Source of the DNA: Glycine soja
Taxonomy: Eukaryota > Streptophyta > Magnoliopsida > Fabales > Fabaceae
Assembly: GCF_004193775.1 (NCBI RefSeq)
Contig: NC_041021.1
Span: 18,058,583 to 18,122,582 of the forward strand
DNA length: 64,000 nucleotides
Direction of reading: 5' to 3'
The position numbers and the translations under genes are program-made. Below the pieces are notes generated by a model. The model did no database searches. It had not been told where the DNA came from and worked only from the letters and a program-made list of their open reading frames with translations. Positions within the stretch are counted from its first letter, which is position 1. Every line of letters starts with the position of its first letter. Of this stretch, positions 44,122 through 55,655 are shown piece by piece.

Positions 44122-44688
44122 TGATGCAATTCTACCCCGCAAGGGCATTGGATAGAAGACACCAATTAGATTGTGCCAGAGATCCAAGGGAAGGCCCTAG
44201 GGTTCTCATGAGCCTTCGGGTAGATTTCGAGCCTATGGGCTAAGTATGAGCCCGCTTATCTTTCTTAATATTAGAATAGGATTTTCCTTCGTTTGGGCCT
44301 TGTATTTTGGCCATTCTAGTAGTATAGGGTTTTATCCTTGTATTTCGGGGCATTTTGAGTAGTCTTTGTTGTAGGGACTTTTTTTTGTATTTTCGTGTTT
44401 TTATGCATAGGGGTGAGCATAGCTATTATAGGGGGTGTGTAGCTAAGCTGTAGCTTCTCATCTCAAGGAGGTGAGCTTAGCTATTAGAGAGGTGTGTGTA
44501 GCTAAGCTCTAGCTTCTTTAGAAATCTTCTCAAGGAAGCTTCTCAAGTAGGTGAGCTTAGTTATTAGAGTGGTGTGTGTATCTAAGCTCTAGCTTCTCAA
44601 GGAAGTTTTCTCAAAGAAGCTTCTCAAGGACCTCGTTGAAGCTCAAAGATCCAGCCTCCATAGAAGCTCCACAAGCAAGCTTCCATCA
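44122..44688 (+). mobile_element. Met-2 5' LTR
   Basis: TGATGCAATTCTACCCCG to CAAGCTTCCATCA, 567 bp, matched by the start of the 3' LTR at 48222. It contains GAGCTTAGCTATTAGAG/AGCTAAGCTC inverted words and a short GAAGCTTC array. Confidence 0.9.
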
Positions 44689-44690
44689 AG

Positions 44691-44704
44691 TGGTAATCAG
44701 AGCA
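44691..44704 (+). other. Primer-binding site of Met-2
   Basis: TGGTAATCAGAGCA, initiator tRNA-Met type with one inserted A, 2 bp after the LTR. Confidence 0.8.
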
Positions 44705-46545
44705 CAAGAGCTTCAAGTAGGTGCTCCTTAAACCTCCATCAATTTTTTGCTTTACCTTCTCTTCCATTGTTGTTTCTTCATTTTCTCCATGTATCTCCTC
44801 ACATGTCTTGTGCTAAATGTTGTTAACATGATTCTTTAGAGTTTCCACTGATTAAACTTGCTATAGAAGCTAGATTTTCTATGGTTCAAATTTCTTGTCT
44901 TGTTCTTGAACCATGAATTGTGTTGAGCTTGGGTTTCTTTGAGTTTTGCCTTGTTATTTTTTGTGGCTGAAGCCTAAACCATAAAATTCTTACAAAAATA
45001 TTAAAGTAGAAGAAAACCTCAAAAATTTATAGTGACTTGTTCACCTATTGTAGTTTTGTCATAGAAGTCATGTCTAGTCATGAAACTTGTCACATAAGAT
45101 TTCCTATGTTGTGCTGAATTTTATTTTCTTGTTTCTTTGTCTAACTCATTTGTTCATGAGTGTATGAAATTCTTTTAGCCTATTATTTGATTTGAGTCAA
45201 ATCTTTCATGTTAATTAGTCCTTAACATGTTCATGCAAAATTCTTAGAGAGTCTTTGATTGTGAACCTTTTCTTGAACTTTTAGGTTTCCATATGATTGT
45301 GTCTATTGTGAATTTGAGTTTTGGTGATTGAATTGCTGGCTGAAATGTTGATCCTAAGTGAATATTGAACTCCTAAAACTGTGGTAAACAATCCTAGTGA
45401 GTTCAACATACATGGGAAGGTTGAAAGTAAGCCCAAGGCAATCAATATACCATGGTTGGACATACAAATTTCTAAAAATTACTGAGAATTGGTTGCTTCG
45501 AATTTTGAGCTGAAAGTTTTACTGAATTTTATAGACATCTGGAAAAAAGTTATAAAAAAAGAAACAAGTGATTTGGATAAAGGGAAAAAACTACTAAAAA
45601 TCACACAAGTTGCAAGAAAAATCAGTATCCAGGAAAAAAAAAGTGAAAGGGAAGTGTGCTTGTTGTTTTGGGTCAAAATTTATTCTATAATTGGTGCCTA
45701 TGATATACCAATCTTAGTTCCAAAATTTCAATTGAAAATTACTGTGAAAACAAGTGCCAAAGCTAGAGGTTTGTGGAGTCTTTTTTTTTTTTTTTTACTC
45801 TACTCTAGAGCCATTCTAAGTTTCTCTTTGAGTCATAGCTTGCTTCTATGTCCTTTTCATTGCTTTAATTGTTGAATAATCCTTGAAAAATTGTCTTGTT
45901 AAAATTCCATTGGTTTAGCTTTCATTTCATTTTTTTTGTCTTTCGTTATTGCTTCTCTCTTTGTTTCCTTGTTTGTGAGTTGCCATGTAGGAAATTGGAA
46001 AGGAGGATTGGTGCCATCCCTTGAAGAATTTGAGTTAAGAAGCAAGGGGCCAACCACCTTAAGAGCTATTGGATTAAGAAGCACTCCAAATTGAGTGAAT
46101 CACCAAAGAGAGAACAACCACCAAAATTGAGGACCATTTTGTAATTTGCAATTTACTTACCTTCATTGCTTTCAAGTTTTCTAACAAAAAGGCCTTTCAT
46201 TGGACGTGTGTTGGGAGCCTCCAATAGGTTTCCAAACTTCCATTTGTGTGTAATAATTTTAGGCAATTTTTCCTTAGGATAGTGAGTGTTTTGTTGGGAA
46301 CGTTGAATGTGGTCATCCAAACACTCTTAGGATTCGCCTACTTTACATTTCTTGCTTGCTTTCATAGCTTATTTCCTTTACCTTCCATTGTCAAACCGCC
46401 TAGATAGCTTTCCTTTTACCAATTAGTTTTTTACCTTATCTTTCACACTTCTTTTAGTGTTTATTTTGGCTAGTTTCAACCATAGTTTCTTTTACCATTT
46501 GTTTTCAAACCTCCAACAAGAAAGAACCATAACTTAGGAACCAAC
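44705..46545 (+). mobile_element. Met-2 leader
   Basis: Non-coding. Homologous to 6881-8635 and, inverted, to 10206-12080. Open frames near 45489-45875 are shared leader text, not protein. Confidence 0.7.
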
Positions 46546-48208
46546 ATGAGTCATCATTCATCTAGTGTTAATGGTGAGGGTACTAGTCATAAAGACCCTT
46601 TATCTAGAATCTTAGATGAGTTGAGTTCCCTCAAGTTATGGAAAGAAAAACAAGAGAGAAAAGAAAAAGGAAAAAAAAAGAGAGGAATAAATAAGTCAAG
46701 ATGAAAGAAAGAAAATAAGAGAGGAAGAAAGAAGAAAAATAATGAAAGAAATGAAAAGAGAAAAACATGCCTCCTATAGTAGTCATAACTCTTGCAAGAG
46801 CCTAAGTGAAGAACTTCGTGACTATTACGAAGGAAGGCATCGGTCACATCTTAGACCTCACTCCCATAGAAGAGAAAAGGAAAGAAAGCCTCAAGAGGCA
46901 AACATTAACCTCCCATACTTCCATGGGAAGGACAATGTAGAGGCTAACTCAGTTTGGGTAATAAGGGTAGAGGAACAACTTAAAAAGAAGTCTACGTCAA
47001 AATCTTATGGCTCTCACTCTTATCCAAAGAAAGACCAAGGTCAAGGCATCTTAGGGGTGACACCTTCTAAGCTCAAAGATGATAAGGGTAAGACAATAGA
47101 AAAGAACGCCCCTAAGGCTAGTATGCAAGAGAAAACTAGCTCTATAAAGTGCTTTAAATGTCTTGGAAAAGGACATATTACTTCTCAATGCCCCATCACA
47201 AAAACCATGATTATGAGGGGCCAAGACATTTATAGTAGCCAAGATAAGGCTACTACTTCACCTTCCTCTAGCGAAAGTGAAGAAGCAAAAGGGGAAGAAT
47301 CTAGTGAAGAAATCTACCCCCAATAAGAAGGACAACCATTAGTGGTTAAAGAGAAGTGTAAGGAGGTAAGTGTCTCCTCCAAGAGGTTGGCTAAGAAGGA
47401 AACTCATTTTACAATAAAGACAAACATTAAAGAAACTTTCCCTCTTAGACAACCTCCACATTTTCTCTTTTGTAAAAAGACACTTGCTAGCATTGCCACA
47501 CCTCTTGGGCTTCAGTTTATTCCTCAAGTAAAGAAGTTCTTGGATGAGGGTTTGGTTCGCAAGAGCTTAAATCCTTGTGCTTTGTTGGTGCCCAAAATAG
47601 GTATTATTAGGCACCAAGTCCCAAAAATAAGTGGTATGATGAATGTTTTGAGTGGTGCAACCCTCTTTTGTAAAATCACTCGTGCACCTAATATCTTCAT
47701 GGTGTGTGTACATAGGGACCCATTAGGTAGGTTTGTTCTTATTTTTAGTTTCAATACAAACTTAGGTACTCATATGGGACACCTTAGGTTTGTCATACTT
47801 TTTGGTAGGAATAATCAATATGATAATACAGGAAAAGGTATGTTTTATTGTGTTACTTTTCTTAATTTGTCAAATAGTGATCAAGGGGTTCCCATGAACC
47901 CTAAGAGAATAAAGGTCATTCCTGATTGGTCCACTCCACCAAGTATAAGAAAAATTTGGGGCTTCCATGACTTAACAAAATTTTACAAAAGGTTTGCCCA
48001 TATTTTTCTATACTTGTAGCACCACTCATTGAGTTGGTGAGGAACCATGTTCCTTCATGGGAAGATGCCTAGGAAATGGGTTTTCAAACCTTACCTTACT
48101 TCAACATACCAAACACCACTAATACATATGTTTTTGTTCTTTTTACAGGTGTCGAGAGAAGAAGCCCAGAGTATGAAGAACCTCAGGATTTGAGATCAAA
48201 TCCTTTCC
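46546..48208 (+). pseudogene. gag-pol: Met-2 gag and pol remnant
   Basis: The gag start MSHHSSSVNGEGT is at 46546; a frameshift in the A-rich stretch near 46670 moves reading to the frame of 46742. It then reads HASYSSHNSCKSLSEELRDY, the deletion join NVEANSVWVIRVEEQLKKKS where the capsid core should be, and the zinc knuckle CFKCLGKGHITSQC. A TAA (47324-47326) interrupts after EEIYPQ. The same frame goes on to 48019 with GLQFIPQVKKFLDEGLVRKS (RT entry region) and fragments of RT: VHRDPLGRFVLIF, then PMNPKRIKVIPDW and WGFHDLTKFYKRF. No protease, no catalytic YXDD box, no integrase. The same gag deletion exists in Met-1. Confidence 0.82.
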
Positions 48209-48221
48209 AAGGTGGAGGGAA
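48209..48221 (+). other. Polypurine tract of Met-2
   Basis: AAGGTGGAGGGAA next to the 3' LTR start TGATGCAATCC. Confidence 0.7.
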
Positions 48222-48744
48222 TGATGCAATCCTACCCCGCAAGGGCATTGGATAGAAAACTCCAAGTAGATTGGGCCAGAGATCCAAGGGAAGGCCCTAA
48301 GGTTCTCATGAGCCTCAGTGTAGATTTCGAGCCTATGGGCTAAGTATGTGCCCGCTTATCTTTGTAAATATTAGAATAGGTTTTTCCTTCGTTTGGGCCT
48401 TGTATTTTGGTCATTCTAGTAGTATAGGGTTTTAGCCTTGTATTTTGGGGCATTTTGAGTAGTCTTTGTAGTAGGAACTTTTTTTGTATTTTCATGTTTT
48501 TTGGCATATGGGTGAGCATAACTATTATAGGGGGTGTGTAGCTAAGCTCTAGCCCTTTTTCTTCCTTCAATTTCATGCTCTCCCCTCTCTCTTTCTCTCC
48601 CTCTTTCTTTTCCTACATTGAAGCATCCTCTTCAAGCTTCTTATCCAAGGCTCTTCTTGGTGGTGAAGCTCATTCTTCCATGGCATATTCCCTAGTGGAT
48701 GGCGCCTCCTCTCACCTCTTCTCCTTTGTCTTCCGCTGCATCTT
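48222..48744 (+). mobile_element. Met-2 3' LTR, interrupted
   Basis: Matches the 5' LTR for the first 330 bp, then keeps the CT-rich segment (48555-48740) that the 5' LTR lacks but the Met-1 LTR has (12160-12370 inverted). Cut at 48744 by Ath-2; the remainder was not found. Confidence 0.8.
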
Positions 48745-49874
48745 TGATCGAGGTCGTACCCGAATCAAATAAACATTAAAATGCAATAACTAGGAAGTGA
48801 TCCTAGGTCGTCTCCCAACGAGCAATGGTCAACCAAACGTTCATAACAGATAGTAGGAAAATAGTAACGAATTGGGGGGGGGGCTGTTTGCTTTTGTTAA
48901 TTAAACAACAAATAGATGTGAATTAGAAAATATCAGAATTAAAACACGTTGCTTCCCCTTGATTCAGAAGCAAGTCTCTTATCCTAGGTTATGAGAGTTT
49001 ATCCTTTATTAGTTCAACCACTTAATCAAACCCTAAATTAAATTACTAAATGAAATTTAACATAAGGCATTCATTATGTGATTAAGCAACACATACACCA
49101 ATTAATCATGAACGATCATTAAGCATGAATGTAAATTAAGCGTAGAGACAATTAATCAAGCACTAAGCATGCATGAATAAATAGCAACAAATACAAAGTA
49201 ATTGGTGAAGAGGAAAAACTGATCAGAATTTAATAGTAATAATAGAACCTCAAAGAGAACTGTGCTTGATCCTCAAGAGAAAATAACGCTGGAGACTTAG
49301 CCTTCCATTAAGCAATAGAGAATGAAATTGTAGATTGAAGCAAGAACGAAATTTTATTGCTAAAACGAAAAGTGACTAAAACGAAAAAGAGAGTAGCACT
49401 CTAAAACTAAAACGAAAAAGAGAGAGAGGAGAGGAGAGAGAGAAGAGAGAAAGGAGAAAGAGAGAGAAGAGAGTAAACTAGAACCTTGGTGCTGTTATAT
49501 AGTTTTCAGCCCCAAAGCTTACAAATCTGTTTTAAATCCAAGCCCATAAATAAAATAAAATCTAGATAAGATAAGATAAGATAAGATCTAGATGAAATAA
49601 TATCTAGATGAGATCAAATCTAAATAATATCTAGATAAGATAAAGTCTAGATAAGATAAATTTTGGTAGAATAAAATAGTCTACCCTCTTCAAGTCCAAG
49701 CCCAATTATGGATTCAAGCCCAATGCTTCATTAATTACTAAAATTAGATTAAAAACATCAAATTAGCTGATTGAGCCCAAATAATAAAACTGCCTTATTA
49801 ATTTGACAATCAAGACTAATCAGTAATTAAAATGGTGCAAAAAGGTTTAACAAATAGGAGAAAATAATGGCACA
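48745..49874 (-). mobile_element. Ath-2 3' LTR
   Basis: Minus strand TGTGCCATTATTTTCTCC (49874) to GCCTCGATCA form (48745), 1130 bp. Its left part is about 96-97% like 57791-58505. It carries a G run near 48876-48885, a GA-rich tract (49420-49482) and a GATAAGATAA/TCTAGAT array (49560-49660). Confidence 0.88.
49420..49665. repeat. GA tract and TCTAGATAAGATAA array in the Ath-2 LTR
   Basis: GAGAGAGGAGAGGAGAGAGA type text, then about ten units around TCTAGATAAGATAAGA. The 5' LTR copy breaks off inside the GA tract (58500). Confidence 0.85.
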
Positions 49875-49895
49875 ACAAAATCCCCCATACTTAGC
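49875..49895 (-). other. Polypurine tract of Ath-2
   Basis: The minus strand reads GCTAAGTATGGGGGATTTTGT immediately before the LTR. A second similar tract (AAGTATGGGGGGAGT) lies near 51255. Confidence 0.75.
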
Positions 49896-51382
49896 CTTTT
49901 GCACTCCTGGGCAAAATGAAACAAGGAACAAAATCCAAGGATATCAAAGAGAGACAAACAAACATTCACATATTTCTCAATGAACATCAAGGAATGAAAG
50001 GAATGGGTAACATCTAACATGAAGAGATCCAAAGAGTCAAGAAATTCGTGAAAATCATCCAAGCAACCCAATCATGGCAAAATAGTTAATCAGCTCAAGA
50101 ATGAAAAGTGATAAAGCCTCACAAGATATGCACTCTATCTCTCAAGTGTCTAGGCTACTGTTTATGCTTAAAGCATCCATGAAAACCAACACCCCATAAA
50201 CTTGGCAAGATTCTAAAATTGACAATCAACCCATAAACACAAGCACATGAGGATCAAAAGGTCTTTTAAGGTTGTAATGGGGCCAAGGACAAGGTAGGGG
50301 AAAATATGGAATAAGTAGCTAAATCCCAAAGGAATAGAGGAGCAATGGGGAATAAGTGCATATGAAGGAAAAATAAGAAAACCTAAAGATAAAATTTAAA
50401 CATAAAGAGTAGAACCAAGAGTCTCATCATTCTTTTTTTTTCAAGAACTTATTCACTCAACTTTATTGCTTTTCTTTTTCTTTTTCTGATTGACTCAACT
50501 CGAAATTGTTTTTTTTTTTTTTGCACAGTAGCATTTGAGAACTAGCATATCATTCTGCAGCATGCCCAACATTTAACCCATATACAATGTACATCAGTAT
50601 GGCCCAAAAATACATCATGAAGCATAGCCAACAAAACATGTTATCCAACAAAACCCCCCACTTTTATTCCCAAAACAATTCCAAAGCTCCAAAATTCCTT
50701 AAGGTTAAGGTGAGATCATGGTTTTTCACTTAAGGCTTGTAATGAGCTTCAAAACAAAGAAAGGGGAACATAGGATCAAAGGGGCTATCAAAGGAATTAA
50801 TTCAAGGTAAGTCCATTTGGCTAGAAGCTTATAAGAACAAAATTGCCTCAATCATTTCCAAATATGCATGTGAATTAGGAAGCATCAACAAGAATCAAGC
50901 CAAGGCTATTGTGCAAGCAATCAATGGGGCAAAACACACCAAATGATTATGATGATGGATGGCTCAAATTCTCACAAAGGTAAACTTATCATTTCCAAAT
51001 TGAGCTTTCAAAACTATCATGACATGTAAAGGAAAAACAAGGACTTCAAATCACAAAATGTCAAGAGACTTTTATTTTCAAAACAATTACCCATTTCTAG
51101 AACATATCCTATAATTCAAAGAAAAACATGCAAAGTTATACATGCAAACAAAATTGACCTAAAATATTAAACTAGGAACCTAACAAAACTAACAAAATTA
51201 ACAAATTTAACACAACTAACAAAACTAACAAAACTAGAAAAACCAAAGAATACTCCCCCCATACTTAAACCACACATTGTCCTCAATGTAGCACAATTAA
51301 AAGATTAAAAGCAATTAAACCATCAAATAGAATTGGACAAGTGTAATAAAAGCAAAGAATGAGATAGGAAAAGAAAAACTCC
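49896..51382 (-). other. Ath-2 3' untranslated region
   Basis: No ORF like the Ath-1 downstream protein is present in the 1.5 kb between integrase and the 3' LTR, only T-rich text and CAAAACTAACAAAACTAAC repeats (51185-51240). In this it resembles the envelope-less Athila-lineage family described from soybean as Diaspora. Confidence 0.65.
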
Positions 51383-52858
51383 CTAAGAAGGGTGGAGTAA
51401 GGAAGTCTCTTCCACCACTACGTCCACTAAAGAAGGGTTTGTGAGGAATGGCTTAAGTCGGTGTCCATTGACCTTGAAGCTCTTGTTTGTGGAGTCGCTT
51501 TTGATCTCAACTGTACCATAAGGAAAAACATTAGTAACAACAAAAGGACATCTCCACTTAGACCTTAACTTACCACTCATGAGTCCAAGCCTTGAATTAT
51601 ACAATAACACTTTTTCCCCAACCATGAAGTCCTTCTTAATTATCATGCTATCATGGAAATTCTTGGTCTTTTCTTTGTAGAACTTGGCATTCTCCTAGGC
51701 TTCTAGGCGGATCTCATCTAACTCACTCAGTTGCAAATTTCTTTCCTCACCAGCTTGATCCATAAAGAAGTTGCATGTCTTCACTGCCCAATATGCTTTG
51801 TGCTCAATCTCCACTGGAAGATGACATGCCTTTCCAAAGACAACCCGATAAGGAGACATTCCTATGGGTGCTTTGTAGGAAGTCCGATGTGCCCAAAGAT
51901 CATCATCAAGCCTGGCACTCCAATCTTTCCTGCTTGGCTGCACAATCTTCTCTAAAATCCTCTTGATCTCCCTGTTAGAAATTTCTGCCTGTTCATTGGT
52001 TTGGGAGTGGTATGGTGTGGATACCCTGTGTACAACCCCGTACTTTTTAAGCAGGGCATGCATTGATTTGTTGCAAAAATGAGTTCCTTGATCACTAACG
52101 ATTGCTTTAGGTACTCCAAACCTGCAAAATAGATTAGATCTGACAAAATCTTCAATAACCTTAGCATCATTAGTTCTAATGAGCTTGGCTTCCACCCATT
52201 TTGAAACATAATCAACTGCAAGGAGAATGTAAACATAACCAAAAAAGACCGGAAAAGGGGCCATGAAATCTATGCCCCAGACATCAAACACCTCACGGAA
52301 TAGCATAGGTTGCTGAGGAATTTGTTGTCGCCATGTAAGTGCACTTCCTGCTCTCTGACATTGCTCACAAGTGCTACAAATCTTCCACGCATCTTTAAAG
52401 ATGGTGGGCCAATAAAAGCCACAGTTAAGCACTTTGCGAGTTGTCCTTTGAACACTCAGATGACCTCCCGGTGCGGAAGAATGACAGAACTGCAGGGCTG
52501 AGTCAGTCTCATGATCTGGAATGCATTGTCTTATGACCTGATCACTGCACAATTTCCACAAGTAGGGGTCATCCCAAATAAAATGCTTAGCATCACTTTT
52601 AATTTTATCTTTTTGAGCCTTAGATGCTAAGGGAGGAAAAACATAAGCAACTAAATAATTGACGATGTTAGCAAACCAGGGAGTAGAAAGAGAATCAGAA
52701 ATACTATACAGTATATACAAATGATCATCCGGGAAATCATCCCGAATGGGTGAATCCTCATCAGACACACGTTCGATCCAACTCAAATGATCAGCAACTA
52801 AATTTTGTGCTCCACTCCTATCACGGATCTCCAAGTCAAATTCTTGGAGCCAGAGCAT
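51383..52858 (-). pseudogene. Ath-2 RNase H end and integrase
   Basis: Reading from 52858: [18 protein letters not shown] closes RNase H. The integrase follows: HHCC zinc finger (in the 387-aa frame H126, H133, C164, C167), then the DDE core with D197 in VWGIDF, D256 in IVSDQG and E292 in QAEISN, spaced D-X35-E as in Ty3/gypsy integrases. A TAG after DEIRLEA (near 51694) splits off the C-terminal part at 51646-51383, which has [13 protein letters not shown] and [20 protein letters not shown], the GPY/F-type module, and no chromodomain. Catalytic residues are intact; the protein is broken only by the stop. It would insert the DNA copy in the nucleus. Confidence 0.92.
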
Positions 52859-52861
52859 TCA

Positions 52862-54274
52862 TCAGATGAACCTAGGCTTTGAATCAGCCTTCTTCAACAA
52901 GTACTTTAGAGCTGCATGGTCAGTATAAACAATAATGCGAGTACCAAGCAAATAAGAACGAAGTTTTTCAAGAGCAAAAACTATGGCTAGTAGCTCTTTC
53001 TCTGTAGTAGTATAATTCGCTTGGGCAGCATCTAAAATCCTAGAAGCATAATATATCACCCTAGGCAATTTATCAATTTTCTGAGCAAGGACAGCCCCCA
53101 ATGCATAATTTGATGCATCACACATAAGCTCAAAAAGGGTTGTCCAGTCAGGTGCTTGGATGATGGGGGTGGTAGTCAGTGCTCTTTTAAGGCAATCAAA
53201 AGCCTCTTTGCATTTATCATTAAAGTCAAACTCCACCTCCTTTTGCAACAAGTTGGATAGTGGAAGGGCTACCTTGCTAAAATCTCTTATAAAGCGCCTG
53301 TAGAATCTTGCATGACCAAGAAAAGATCGCACCTCTCGCACGCAAGAGGGGTAAGGCAATTGTGAAATAACAGAAATATTTGCAGGATCTACTTCAATGC
53401 CCTTATTGAAAATAATGTGGCCTAAAACTATACCTTGCTCAACCATAAAATGACATTTTTCAAAATTTAGAACAAGGTTAGTTTCAGTGCATCTATTCAA
53501 AACCTTTTCCAGACTATCCAAACAAATATCAAAAGAGGATCCATATACAACGAAATCATCCATAAACACCTCTATGCAATTTTCTAAAAAACCACTAAAA
53601 ATACTGATCATGCACCGCTAGAAGGTACCAGGGGCATTGCACAGGCCGAAAGGCATCCTCCTATAGGAAAAAGTGCCGAAGGGGCAAGTGAATGTAGTCT
53701 TTTCCTGATCCTCAGGAGCAATAGTGATTTGCATATAAAAAATAGTGAGATTTACCTGCTAGGCATTCAAGCATCTGGTCAATGAATGGCAGGGGAAAAT
53801 GGTCCTTTTTGGTAACCTGGTTCAGCCTCCTACAGTCGATGCAGACTCTCCAACTGTTCTGCACCCGAGTAGGAATTAGCTTCTCCTTCTCATTTTTTTC
53901 ACGGTGAGACCGGTTTTCTTTGGGACTACCTGGACGGGACTCACCCATTGGTTGTCGGAGATAGGATAAATGATTCCAGCTTGCAAAAGCTTGGTTACCT
54001 CCTCCTCCACTACATCAAGAATCACCGGATTGAGTCTTCTCTATGGCTGTCTTACTGGTTTAGCCTCATCCTCTAAATTTATCCGATGCATACATGTGGA
54101 TGGGCAAATACTAGGAATGTCTGCCAGGGTCCAGCCTATAGCCTTCTTATGCTTCTTGAGAACTGCTAACAGCTTCTCCCCTTGCTCATCAGCAAGGGAG
54201 GCAGATATAATTATTGGAAAACTTTTGCTATCATCCAAGTAAGCATATTTTAAATTTGATGGCAGAGGCTTCAA
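52862..54274 (-). pseudogene. Ath-2 reverse transcriptase and RNase H (broken)
   Basis: 54274-54041: RT entry region (LKYAYLDDSKSFPIIISASL, KKHKKAIGWTLADIP). 53948-53712: RVCIDCRRLNQVTKKDHFPL, then FIDQMLECLAGKSHY, after which a deletion near 53730 removes the motif with the first catalytic aspartate and shifts the frame. TCPFGTF and RRMPFGLCNAPGTF follow in another frame, then a TAG near 53620. 53611-52862: catalytic box FMDD (residues 16-19 of this segment), [14 protein letters not shown], then RNase H with [28 protein letters not shown] and [11 protein letters not shown]. It would copy RNA into DNA in the particle. Loss of the first catalytic Asp region means this copy cannot do so. Confidence 0.92.
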
Positions 54275-55234
54275 TTATGGTGTGGGCGGCTGGATAGTGG
54301 TAGAAAGAGATGGTTTCTCAGCCTGTACCTCATAAAGAAAGTCAGAGGTATATGTACTTCCTGAAACATGGTTAGTTCTATCTGACTCTAGAAAATCAAT
54401 CTCAAGAGGTAAAACATCACCAGACATGTAATCAATATCAATTTCAGATTCACTCTCAACATCAAATTCAGCCATATGATAAAGTACAAATTCAGATTCA
54501 ATGCATGATGAGTGATAGGCATGCAGATTAGAATGAAGATCAGTCATGTATTCATGAACAATATGGTCAATTATTTCATCACGAAATATAGAAAGATCTT
54601 CAGATGGGTGTTTCATAGCATCAAGAATATTAAAATGAATAGTTATATCACCAAACTCCATAGATAGTGTCTCTGCATATACATCTATCTTAGGTCTAGC
54701 TGTTTTCATAAAAGGACTGCCTAGAATGATGGGAACTAATCCTTGAGAAAATCCCTCCTCCATATTCAAAATATAAAAATCAACAGGGAAAATGAGTTCA
54801 CCAACTCTAACTAAGACATCCTCTATGAAACCAGCAGGATAGGCAACACTTCTATTAGCTAAATGAATTACCACATTAGTTGACTACAAAGGACCAAGAG
54901 ATAGAGAATTAAAAATAGACAGAGGCATAACACTAACAGAAGCTCCTAAATCTAGCATGGCATTGTCAAACTTATTGTTCCCTATAATACAAGGTATGCT
55001 GAATGTACCTGGATCTTTACATTTTTCAGGGATTTGGGGAACAAATTTACCAATCAATGCGGAGACATTTCTACCCATACTAATTCTTTCACTTCCTTTA
55101 AGCTTCCGCTTATTAGTGCACAACTCCTTCAAGAATTTAGCATATCTTGGAATTTGCATTATTGCATCCAGCAGAGGTATGTTTACCCCTACTTTTCTAA
55201 ATGTTTCCAATATCTCCTTCTTTGCCTCTTCCAT
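54275..55234 (-). pseudogene. Ath-2 aspartic protease region
   Basis: 55234-54884 reads EEAKKEILETFRKVGVNIPL, MQIPRYAKFLKELCTNKRKL, then DPGTFSIPCIIGNNKFDNAM and the catalytic MLDLGASVSVMPLSIF. A single TAG after SLSLGPL (about 54881-54883) interrupts, and the same frame continues with STNVVIHLANRS, GFIEDVLVRVGELIFPVDFY and IILGSPFM. After the protease comes an acidic linker (54600-54275) before RT. Apart from the one stop the domain is complete. A relative is at 38333-38858. Confidence 0.9.
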
Positions 55235-55655
55235 TTTTTTGTTGGAAATTGCTCTTGGAGGGAATGGGAGAGGGATATGCTGCTTCTCTTTAGATTCACC
55301 TGCATAGAAATTGTTAGGTAACTTACTCTCTAAATTTTTGTCATCATCTTTTTCTGGAGTAGAGTGAAGTTGGGCAGGTTCATTTGTGGATGAGGAAGAT
55401 GTTGCTGGTTGAGGTCCTTGACACTGTTTTTCCCGACCTCAATGCAATGACACTCACATTTTTGGGATTGGTGGACAGATTGAGAAGGTAATCTGTCAGA
55501 ATTCTGGGACTATTGTTGATTTAAATGTGTAGCCAATTGTCCCATCTGATTCGTTAAGCTCTGAATGGAGGCTCTAGTCTCTTGTTGAAACTACATGTTT
55601 TGCATAGTCATTTGCCTCACAAGTTCTTCAAGGGAAGGTTGCGGAGGAGTCTCAA
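55235..55655 (-). pseudogene. Ath-2 gag-protease linker
   Basis: Degraded coding text on the minus strand (AGESKEKQHIPLPFPPRAIS just before the protease; Gln-rich before that) with stops; no domain. Confidence 0.55.
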
